From assembly GCA_964520785.1 (NCBI GenBank), contig CAZFQG010000141.1, forward strand, positions 1 through 17,152: DNA of 17,152 bases. Direction: 5' to 3'. The notes beneath the pieces were generated by a model. That model was not told where the DNA came from, made no database searches, and worked only from the letters and a program-made list of their open reading frames with translations. The position numbers and the translations under genes were made by a program. Shown here one piece after another: positions 8,338-15,066 of this stretch. Every line of letters begins with the position of its first letter. Within the stretch, counting starts at the first letter, position 1. Source of the DNA: CAZFQG01 sp964520785 (lineage in GTDB: Bacteria; Planctomycetota; Planctomycetia; Pirellulales; Thermoguttaceae).

Positions 8338-8357
8338 ACGAAAAGGCGCGGCAATGA
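8334..8357 (+). other. Seven-codon minicistron bridging two sulfatase genes
   Basis: ATG at 8334-8336 overlaps the stop of the first sulfatase as ATGA. The frame encodes MNEKARQ and ends with TGA at 8355-8357, which overlaps the next sulfatase's ATG (8354-8356), again as ATGA. A GGGAGG Shine-Dalgarno at 8319-8324 lies 9 nt before the first ATG. This arrangement would pass terminating ribosomes from one gene to the next. The peptide itself need not have a function, and chance is possible at this size. Confidence 0.35.
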
Positions 8358-9847
8358 ATACGAAAGGTTGGTTCCGGATGATGAGATACTTCACGATTAC
8401 TGTTCTGATTGCTGCATTTTGCGCCGCGCGGTCCTTCGCCGCGGAGCGTCCCAACGTCCTTTTCATTCTGACGGATGACCAGCGGTGGGATCAAATGAGT
8501 TGCCAGGGGCATCCGTTCTTGAAGACGCCGCATCTCGACCGACTGGCGGACGAGGGAGCCCGGTTCGCCAATGCGTTCGTGACGACGTCACTCTGCTCAC
8601 CGTCGCGGGCGTCGTTCCTCTCCGGGTTATACGCGCACGCGCACGGAGTCGTAAACAACTTCACCGACTATCCGGTCGATCTGGCGAGTTTTCCGAAGCG
8701 TCTGCAAAAGGAAGGTTATGAGACGGCTTACATCGGCAAGTGGCACATGGGGGAACAGAGCGATGAAAAGCGGCCGGGGTTTGATTACTGGATAACCCAC
8801 AAAGGACAAGGAGACTACTTCGACACCGAGTTCAACGTAAACGGCACTCGCCAGGTGAAGAAGGGTTATTATACGCACCGGGTGACGGACATGGCCGTCG
8901 AATGGCTCCGGCGAGAACGGGACAAGCCCTTCTGCCTAATCCTGGGACACAAGGCGCCCCATTGCCCCTTCACGCCGGAGGAACGCTACGAGACGATTTA
9001 CGACCACGTCGAGATCGGCTACCCTCCAAGCGCGTTCGATCTGAAGGGAAAGCCCGATTGGATCCGCCAGCGCCTCGATACGTGGCACGGCATCTACGGG
9101 CCGCTCTACGGCTGGCGCAAGGACTTTCCCGATCGGCGGCCGGAGGGGGTGGACCGGTTCGCCGCCTTCGTCCGTGCCTATGCGGCGAGCATCAAGTCGG
9201 TGGATGACTCCGTGGGCCGCGTTTACTCGGCGCTGCAAGAGACGGGCCGACTCGACGACACCCTGATTGTCTTTGCCGGTGACAACGGCATGTTCCTCGG
9301 CGAGCACGGCATGACCGATAAACGGGCAATGCACGAGGAGAGTATCCGCATCCCCCTGGTCGCCCGGTATCCGAAGGCGATTCCGCCGGGGACGGTCATC
9401 GAGGAGATGGTCCTCAATCTCGATCTGGCCCCAAGTATCCTCGAGTATTGTGGCGCATCCCCCTTGGAAGGCATCCACGGCGCGTCCTGGAAGCCGTTGG
9501 TGGAAGGCAAGGACGTTGCCTGGCGGGAGTCCTGGCTCTACGAGTACGACTACGAAAAGGAATTCCCCTACACGCCCAACGTCCGCGGCGCGCGGACCGA
9601 CGACTGGAAGTACATCCACTACCCCCACGGTGACGGCGGCCCCGACCGCCACAAGGCCGAACTCTACCATCTGAAAAACGATCCGGGCGAACGACGGAAT
9701 CTGATTGACGATCCCCGGTATGCGAAACAACTCGAGACGCTACGGGCCGAGCTTGTCCGACTTATGGAGGCGACTGGCGCACTCCCGGATAAGATGCCGC
9801 TGGATGAGGGAGTCAAGGACGTTCTTCCCGAAGAATCCATCCGCTGA
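8354..9847 (+). CDS. Secreted type I sulfatase (CSPSR motif), possibly GlcNAc-6-sulfatase-like
   Basis: This is 497 residues from ATG 8354; a second possible start is the MM pair at 8378-8383, directly before the hydrophobic segment. The signal peptide (RYFTITVLIAAFCAARSFA) probably ends near residue 29-30. Metal ligands lie in LTDDQRWDQM (D41-D42). The formylglycine motif is C81-SPSR in a LCSPSRASFLSGLYAHAHGV block, followed by IGKWHMGE and AGDNGMFLGEHG. The C-terminal part (GARTDDWKYIHYP, ELYHLKNDPGERRNL) is the small sulfatase C-terminal subdomain of DUF4976 type. The ASFLSGLYAHAHGV context recalls bacterial N-acetylglucosamine-6-sulfatases, but a substrate call from this alone is tentative. 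It is translationally linked to the preceding sulfatase and 74 bp before the next. Confidence 0.93.
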   Translation: MNTKGWFRMMRYFTITVLIAAFCAARSFAAERPNVLFILTDDQRWDQMSCQGHPFLKTPHLDRLADEGARFANAFVTTSLCSPSRASFLSGLYAHAHGVVNNFTDYPVDLASFPKRLQKEGYETAYIGKWHMGEQSDEKRPGFDYWITHKGQGDYFDTEFNVNGTRQVKKGYYTHRVTDMAVEWLRRERDKPFCLILGHKAPHCPFTPEERYETIYDHVEIGYPPSAFDLKGKPDWIRQRLDTWHGIYGPLYGWRKDFPDRRPEGVDRFAAFVRAYAASIKSVDDSVGRVYSALQETGRLDDTLIVFAGDNGMFLGEHGMTDKRAMHEESIRIPLVARYPKAIPPGTVIEEMVLNLDLAPSILEYCGASPLEGIHGASWKPLVEGKDVAWRESWLYEYDYEKEFPYTPNVRGARTDDWKYIHYPHGDGGPDRHKAELYHLKNDPGERRNLIDDPRYAKQLETLRAELVRLMEATGALPDKMPLDEGVKDVLPEESIR

Positions 9848-9921
9848 GACTATAGCTCACCGCACCGCTTGCTCGAAAGCGCAAGACGTTCCGTCCCAAC
9901 GCCCCGTGAAAGACGAAACCC

Positions 9922-12777
9922 ATGAACCGCATCCTCACCGTTTTCGCCGCCCTGTTCTTCCTTCGCGGACTCATGCCCCTCTCTCTGCCGGCGGCGGAGA
10001 AGGACGTCCGCCCCAACATCCTCTTCTGCATCGCCGACGATTGGGGCTGGCCCCATGCGTCCGCCTATGGCGATTCCGCCGTAAAGACGCCCACGTTCGA
10101 CCGGCTGGCCCGGGAGGGGGTTTTGTTTTCGAATGCCTTCGTCGCGTGCCCCAGTTGCACCGCCTCGCGCGGGGCGGTTCTGACCGGACAGTGGCCGCAC
10201 CGATTGGAGGACGGGGCGAATTTGCACGGCCGCTTGCACGCCAAATTCAAGACCTATCCGGATATCCTGGAAGAACAGGGATATGTCGTCGGGTACACTC
10301 GCAAGGGATGGGGTCCCGGCGTGTTGGAGGGGACTGGACGAACGCGAAATCCGGCCGGACCGGCATTCAAGGACATCGCCACGTTTTTGAAGACGGTTCC
10401 GAAGGACAAGCCCTTCTGCTTCTGGTTCGGCAGCACCGACCCGCACCGACCCTACGAGCGAAAGACGGAAGCGGAGACAGGCATCAAGCTGGAAGACGTC
10501 ACCGTCCCGCCGTTTTTGCCGGACGTGCCGGAGGTCCGCCGGGATATCCGTGATTACTACTTCGAGGTCCAGCGTTTTGACCGCGAGGTGGGCGAGCTCC
10601 TCGACCAACTCCAGGAAGCGGGGCTCGCCGAGAATACCATCGTCCTGATGACCGGCGACCACGGGATGCCCTTCCCCAGGGCCAAGACGAACCTCTACGA
10701 CAGTGGAACGCACGTTCCCCTGGCGGTGCGGTGGCCGCGAAAGGTGGCGCCGGGACGCCTTGTCGACGACTTCATCAGCTTCACCGATTTCGCTCCCACG
10801 TTCCTGCAAGTCGCCGGAATCGAACCGCTCGACGCGATGACCGGCAAGCCCTTCACGGATGCTCTGCTCTGTGATAAGTCCGGCCGGGTCGACCCGGCCC
10901 GCGACAAGGTCTTCCTGGAACGCGAGCGTCATACCGTCTGCCGGCCGGAAGCGAGGAGTTATCCCGTCCGTGCCGTCCGAACGGCCGATTTCCTGTACAT
11001 CCGCAACCTCCGCCCCGAGTTGTACCCCTCCGGCAGTCCGACGCTGGAGGAAACGCATCGCCCCTACGGCGACATCGACTGGGGGCCGTCTCGCGACGTG
11101 GTCTTGGAGCACAAGGACGACCCGAAGATTGCTTCCGCCTATAAGCTGGCCCGTGAAAAGCGCCCGGCGGAGGAACTCTACGACCTCAAGACCGACCCGA
11201 ACCAGTTGACCAACCTGGCCGGAACGCCCGGGTACGCGGAGAAGCAAAGGGAACTCCGCGCGGCCCTCGACACCTGGATGGAGGAAACGGCCGATCCCCG
11301 GTCCGGCGGCGAGACCGATTGCTTCGATAAGGTGGAATACCACGGGCTTCTGGAAAACGAGCCGAAGCGAATTGGGCCGCTTCTGCGGACGGTCGACCTG
11401 AACATCGGCGAATCCCAAACGGTCACGCTGGTGAATGGGAACAAGGCCGTGGTCCGGTTGATGGACGTGCAAGAGAAACGCGACAATCTCCGCGACGCGC
11501 TCCGCAAGGCTCTCGTCACCGTCGAGGTCAACGGCGAGAAGACCACGCTCACCAGCGGCACGTATCACTTGCCGGTGACGGTCGGCGGGGTGCAAATCGA
11601 CTGCCCCGTGACGAAAGGTTACACAGTCAACTGCCCCAACGTCTGGACGATCGAGAAGGATGCCCGGCTGCGGCTCTGGCCGGAGAAATCACCCTGGGTA
11701 CGGCCCGGCACGTTCGGCTATCCGGTAAATCAGCGGTGGTTCGCCGGCTACACGTTGATGTCGAACGAGATCGGTGACGGCGAGCAGCCGGCGAAGAAGG
11801 ACATCTACTATCATTGGGGGCTCGACTTTGGAGGGTGCGAAGGGTTGGTCGATGTCCTGGCGGCGACGGATTCCATCGTCATCAGTGCCGGCGACGCGGT
11901 TCTCCCCGCCTTCAAGGTGCCCTCGAGCGTCAAGCCTCGCTACGACGTCGTCTACCTTCGTGACGGCCGCGGCTGGTATTACCGCTACAGCCACCTGCAC
12001 GAGATCGCCCAAGACCTCAAGCCGGGCGACGCGGTCAAGCTGGGCGAGCGGATTGGTTCCATCGGCAAACGGGGCGCCAGCGGCGGCTGGACGCACCTCC
12101 ATTTCGACGTCAGCTTCGTCCAACCGAGCGGCAAATACGGTGTTTGCGACGCCTATGCCTTCGTCTGGGAGGCCTACCGACGGCAGTTTCAACCGAAACT
12201 CTTCGCCTGCGCCCGGCCGCACCAGCTCTCCTGGACCGGAGAACCAGTCACCCATGAGGCGACCCGGTCGTGGAGCTATCGCGGCCCCGAACACATCGTC
12301 GGGTACGAATGGACTTTCGAGAACGGTGACACCGCCGAAGGCCCCGTCGTCCAGCGGACCTACGACAAGCCGGGCTCCTACGACGAAATCGTCAAGATCA
12401 CCGACGCCGAGGGGAACGTCGACTACGATTTCTCCCGCGTCCGCGTCGTCGATCCCGACCATCCCGACCAAATGCCCCCCTCCGTCCACGTCGCCTACCA
12501 TCCTACCCGCGACATCCGCCCCGGCCAGGAAATCACCTTCAAAGGCCGCTCCTTCGCGGTGAAACCGGAAGAAGCCCAAGAAGTCTGGGACTTCGGCGAC
12601 GGCAGCGAATCCGTCACAACGAAGACCGACGGCAACGCCGACCCCCTCAACCCCGACGGCTACGCCATCCTCACCCACGTCTACGAGAAACCCGGCACTT
12701 ACCTCGTCACCGTGAAATGCACCAACGCCCGCGGCGAGACCGGAGCGGCGCACCTGGTGGTCCGGGTGGGAGAGTGA
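9922..12777 (+). CDS. Sulfatase - M23 metallopeptidase - double PKD fusion protein
   Basis: This is one uninterrupted 951-residue frame. A signal peptide (1 to about 25) leads into a full sulfatase domain (about 28-470): IADDWGW (D39-D40), formylglycine motif C79-TASR followed by GAVLTGQ, KGWGPG in place of GKWHxG, and TGDHGMP (D246-H247) with K255. After a linker (476 onward) come a region with HLPVTVGGVQIDCPVTKGY (about 548-566) and an M23/LytM-type domain holding HWGLD (H631, D635), YSHLHE (H691) and GWTHLHFD (H725, H727), all zinc and catalytic positions of that family. Two PKD domains follow (about 768-845 and 860-951), with YEWTFENGDTAEG and WDFGDG plus YEKPGTYLVTV. The M23 part has no signal peptide of its own and depends on the sulfatase leader. 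It probably acts outside the cytoplasm. A peptide target (peptidoglycan, or the protein part of a sulfated glycoprotein) is inference. Confidence 0.9.
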   Translation: MNRILTVFAALFFLRGLMPLSLPAAEKDVRPNILFCIADDWGWPHASAYGDSAVKTPTFDRLAREGVLFSNAFVACPSCTASRGAVLTGQWPHRLEDGANLHGRLHAKFKTYPDILEEQGYVVGYTRKGWGPGVLEGTGRTRNPAGPAFKDIATFLKTVPKDKPFCFWFGSTDPHRPYERKTEAETGIKLEDVTVPPFLPDVPEVRRDIRDYYFEVQRFDREVGELLDQLQEAGLAENTIVLMTGDHGMPFPRAKTNLYDSGTHVPLAVRWPRKVAPGRLVDDFISFTDFAPTFLQVAGIEPLDAMTGKPFTDALLCDKSGRVDPARDKVFLERERHTVCRPEARSYPVRAVRTADFLYIRNLRPELYPSGSPTLEETHRPYGDIDWGPSRDVVLEHKDDPKIASAYKLAREKRPAEELYDLKTDPNQLTNLAGTPGYAEKQRELRAALDTWMEETADPRSGGETDCFDKVEYHGLLENEPKRIGPLLRTVDLNIGESQTVTLVNGNKAVVRLMDVQEKRDNLRDALRKALVTVEVNGEKTTLTSGTYHLPVTVGGVQIDCPVTKGYTVNCPNVWTIEKDARLRLWPEKSPWVRPGTFGYPVNQRWFAGYTLMSNEIGDGEQPAKKDIYYHWGLDFGGCEGLVDVLAATDSIVISAGDAVLPAFKVPSSVKPRYDVVYLRDGRGWYYRYSHLHEIAQDLKPGDAVKLGERIGSIGKRGASGGWTHLHFDVSFVQPSGKYGVCDAYAFVWEAYRRQFQPKLFACARPHQLSWTGEPVTHEATRSWSYRGPEHIVGYEWTFENGDTAEGPVVQRTYDKPGSYDEIVKITDAEGNVDYDFSRVRVVDPDHPDQMPPSVHVAYHPTRDIRPGQEITFKGRSFAVKPEEAQEVWDFGDGSESVTTKTDGNADPLNPDGYAILTHVYEKPGTYLVTVKCTNARGETGAAHLVVRVGE

Positions 12778-12842
12778 ACCCGAAACCCGATCCTGTTAAT
12801 CGCGTTAGTCCTGTCCGTCTTCTTCGTTACCTGCGACAGGGG

Positions 12843-12869
12843 CGGAATCGCCATTGCATGACGATTCCG
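12843..12869. terminator. Hairpin between convergent genes, possible bidirectional terminator
   Basis: cggaatcg (12843-12850) and cgattccg (12862-12869) form a perfect 8-bp stem with an 11-nt loop. It lies in the 146-bp gap where the sulfatase fusion gene and the histidine kinase gene converge. No T-tract follows on either side, so it is not a canonical intrinsic terminator. A second weaker pair, cctgtc (12810-12815) with gacagg (12835-12840), lies just before it. Confidence 0.4.
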
Positions 12870-12923
12870 ACTCTCGCGGGCATCCACGGGCCTCGTTCCT
12901 CCCCGCTCCAATGAATTCTTCTG

Positions 12924-14033
12924 TCACGACGCGGCGTCGGCGGTCGCGCTTTGTTCCTTGGGCAGCCCCACCTGGAATACCGTCTTCCCCTCTCCGGTTT
13001 TTCCCGCCTCGATCGTGCCGTCGTGGTTGCTCACGACAATCCGCCATGCCTTGGAGAGACCCAGACCGAGACCGCGGCCCGCCTGTCGGGCGGAAAAGTA
13101 GGGGTCGAAAAGATGCGGCCGGACTTCGTCGGGAATTCCGGGCCCGTCATCGATTACGTGCAAGAAGACGTGAGTCTCCGATTCGTCCAGGCGAACCTCG
13201 ACGGTGCCGTTCTTGCGGATCGACTCGAAGGCGTTCTTGCACAGCGCCCGCAGAACCACCGCGATTTGCTCCGGATCGGCGAAAAGGGACGGGTGGGTCG
13301 AACCGGTTTGCTTGAGGCCGATGGCGCGGCCGTCCGCGTCGCTCCGCAGGGCATCGAGCGTGTCCGCGACGAGCCGCGCAAGATCGAATCGGCGGAATTC
13401 CGGCTTCGGCGGCCGCGAGAAGAGCCGCATGTCGGCGATCATCTCGTAGACCCGCCGCGCCTGTACGTCCATGAGGGCCAGATCTCGGCGGCGATTGGGA
13501 TCGGTCTCCTTCAGGAGGAAAAGTTGGGCACGACCCGCGATAACGGCAATCGGATTGTTGATCTCGTGTCCGGCTCCGGCGGCGAATTCAGCCATCGCGT
13601 CGAGCTTCGCCCGTTCGAGAACCTCGCCAAACCGCTTCTCCAGAGCCTCCAGCCTGCGGAGCCTCGCGGCCAGTTCGGGCAGGAAAATCGGAGGAACACG
13701 GGGAGCACGCGGTTCGCGATTCTCGTCCTCGCGGAATTCTCCGGAAACAGCTTTCCCATCCGGTTCCCAAGGATCGCCCGGCCCCCAAGTAAGATAGCCC
13801 AGGGCCCCGTCGCGCCAAGCCCGTCCCGCCGAGTCGATATTCACCGCGGGATCGCCCGCCTTCAAGGCGGTCCATTCCAAGAATCCCGGATCTTCACGCA
13901 GCGCATCGCGCAGAACCTCGTACGATGCACCGTCCCCGCATACTATCCAACCCGCGATCGCGGCGACGGACGTATCGCGGATGGGAATCAGCCGCGTGGT
14001 ATCGCCCAAGGGAATTGGAGGGAGATATCGCAT
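12924..14033 (-). CDS. Soluble sensor histidine kinase (HisKA + HATPase_c)
   Basis: This 369-residue kinase has no membrane segment. It autophosphorylates a histidine and donates phosphate to a response regulator. Residues 1-115 are an unrecognised N-terminal region with no clear PAS or GAF features. A helical stretch (about 118-150) leads to the H-box AGAGHEINNPIAVIAGRAQ with H156. The ATPase domain shows the N-box KNAFESI (N267), the G1 box DDGPGIP (295-301), the F-box HLFDPYFS and the G2 box GRGLGLGL. It starts at ATG 14033; a GGGAGGAG sequence lies about 15 nt upstream and no better in-frame start is seen. It is 109 bp downstream of a response regulator on the same strand, its likely partner. 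Lack of a transmembrane sensor suggests a cytoplasmic cue. Confidence 0.92.
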   Translation of the reverse strand: MRYLPPIPLGDTTRLIPIRDTSVAAIAGWIVCGDGASYEVLRDALREDPGFLEWTALKAGDPAVNIDSAGRAWRDGALGYLTWGPGDPWEPDGKAVSGEFREDENREPRAPRVPPIFLPELAARLRRLEALEKRFGEVLERAKLDAMAEFAAGAGHEINNPIAVIAGRAQLFLLKETDPNRRRDLALMDVQARRVYEMIADMRLFSRPPKPEFRRFDLARLVADTLDALRSDADGRAIGLKQTGSTHPSLFADPEQIAVVLRALCKNAFESIRKNGTVEVRLDESETHVFLHVIDDGPGIPDEVRPHLFDPYFSARQAGRGLGLGLSKAWRIVVSNHDGTIEAGKTGEGKTVFQVGLPKEQSATADAAS

Positions 14034-14142
14034 GGACGATCGAACTGGCTCCTCCCATTTCGAGCCGCGTCGCGAAGACGCGACGGATGATGGTACTTCC
14101 CGGTCGACAAACGGAACGTCTCCTCCCGGAATACTCGGTCGA

Positions 14143-14727
14143 CTACGCGGCGACCGACTCGATATCGAGCAGGCGGCACATCCGTTCGATCAACTTTTCG
14201 ACCTCGAACGGCTTGTGCATGAAGTCGTTCGCGCCGGCCGCCATCAGCTCCCCCACCTTATCCTCTTCCACCATTCCGGAGATGCAAATCACGCGGACGT
14301 CTTCCAGGTTCGCGTCCGCCCGAATCCGCTGGCAAACCTCTTTGCCGTTGATATCCGGCAACATGATATCGAGCACCACGAGGTCGGGTCGGTACTCTTT
14401 GACGACCATCCCGGCGTCAAACCCGTTGTTCGCGACGCGAATCTCGAACCGGCCATCCCGCTCCAACACGTCTGAAATAAGTTCAACGAGTTCCTCGTCG
14501 TCATCCACGATGAGGACCTTGCGCTTCCCGCTTTCCAGCGCATCGGTCGGGATTCCGTTGTCACGCATGAACGCATATAGATGATCCCGCGGAATTCGAC
14601 GAAACCGGCTGCCCGGGACGCGAAAGCCCTTAAGCTGCCCGGAATCAAAGCAGCGAATAATGGTCTGCTGGCTTACCTTGCAGATTTTCGCGGCCTCGCC
14701 CGTCGTGAAAACAGTCTTGTTCGCCAT
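14143..14727 (-). CDS. Response regulator with N-terminal excisionase-type HTH and C-terminal receiver
   Basis: This is a 194-residue DNA-binding response regulator. Residues about 5-60 form a MerR/excisionase-like helix-turn-helix (FTTGEAAKICKVSQQTIIR, then GFRVPGSRFRRIPRDHLYAFM). Residues about 69-190 are a receiver: acidic pocket D75-D77 in LIVDDDEE, phosphoacceptor D120 in VVLDIMLPD, S150 at the switch position and K172 in HKPF. The order is the reverse of OmpR or NarL regulators, where the receiver comes first. As far as I recall, such proteins are common in planctomycetes and some deltaproteobacteria. A GGAGGAGGG ribosome-binding site (14746-14738) lies about 10 nt before the start. The gene has its own promoter and a long structured leader, and precedes the histidine kinase in the same direction. 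Its target genes are unknown. Confidence 0.93.
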   Translation of the reverse strand: MANKTVFTTGEAAKICKVSQQTIIRCFDSGQLKGFRVPGSRFRRIPRDHLYAFMRDNGIPTDALESGKRKVLIVDDDEELVELISDVLERDGRFEIRVANNGFDAGMVVKEYRPDLVVLDIMLPDINGKEVCQRIRADANLEDVRVICISGMVEEDKVGELMAAGANDFMHKPFEVEKLIERMCRLLDIESVAA

Positions 14728-14776
14728 TGACGTCGTTCCCTCCTCCTGGTCGAAAAAAATTCACCAGTTTAACAGC

Positions 14777-14817
14777 GAAACCCTCCATCACACCGGATAA
14801 ACATCCTTGGGGGTTTC
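14777..14817 (-). promoter_or_regulatory. Leader stem-loop with CsrA-like sequence, upstream of response regulator
   Basis: On the minus-strand RNA, GAAACCC (from 14817 to 14811) pairs with GGGUUUC (14783 to 14777), a perfect 7-bp stem. Nested inside, GGAU-GUUU-AUCC (14806-14795) forms a 4-bp hairpin. The segment CAAGGATGT (14809 to 14801) equals the core of the CsrA SELEX consensus. The element ends 50 nt upstream of the start codon, and the ribosome-binding site itself contains more GGA motifs. Regulation by CsrA or another binder is a hypothesis. Confidence 0.35.
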
Positions 14818-14851
14818 TATTCCTCCGTGTCAACCGTTTCTGTAAAACCGC

Positions 14852-14906
14852 CGAAGTTCGCAAAGACCACAAACTCCGTAACTGGCGAAAGCCACGGCAA
14901 ACTTCG
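14852..14906 (-). promoter_or_regulatory. Leader stem with internal hairpin, upstream of response regulator
   Basis: On the minus-strand RNA, CGAAGUUUGC (14906 to 14897) pairs with GCGAACUUCG (14861 to 14852) over 10 positions, nine Watson-Crick and one G-U. Inside it, UGGC-UUUC-GCCA (14894 to 14883) makes a small hairpin. The element lies about 40 nt after the predicted transcription start and about 125 nt before the response regulator. It matches no riboswitch class that I recognise. Confidence 0.4.
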
Positions 14907-14952
14907 ATTTCTCCCGTTCGCTACGGCTTCTGTATTCTGCCAATTGACCGCA

Positions 14953-14980
14953 ATTATAACTATCTTGCCCCAAGAGTCAA
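14953..14980 (-). promoter_or_regulatory. Sigma70-type promoter for response regulator / histidine kinase genes
   Basis: On the minus strand, TTGACT (14980 to 14975) and a perfect TATAAT (14958 to 14953) are separated by 16 bp. Transcription should start near 14946, giving a leader of roughly 220 nt before the response regulator ATG at 14727. The promoter lies after the mnmG stop, so the regulator can be expressed independently of mnmG. Confidence 0.7.
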
Positions 14981-15066
14981 GACAACCTTAGATTTTTTAA
15001 CCCCTTGTATTGTAACACCTTATGGACACCCCCCTTTCCCCACCTTGTGCAAATTCCGGCCCCTCG

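Noticed and set aside
9848..9921. cttgc/gcaag inverted repeat between the second and third sulfatases as a terminator
   Set aside because: The stem is only 5 bp with an 8-nt loop and no T-tract, inside a 74-bp gap of a co-directional cluster.
9850..11595. 581-residue minus-strand ORF opposite the sulfatase fusion
   Set aside because: It is antisense to well-supported sulfatase and linker coding sequence and has no recognisable motif.
14828..14833. TTGACA on the minus strand as a second -35 for the response regulator
   Set aside because: No -10-like hexamer lies 16-18 bp downstream of it.
14852..14906. c-di-GMP (GEMM) riboswitch upstream of the response regulator
   Set aside because: The conserved GEMM core and tetraloop-receptor sequences are not present. 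Only a generic structured leader is supported.
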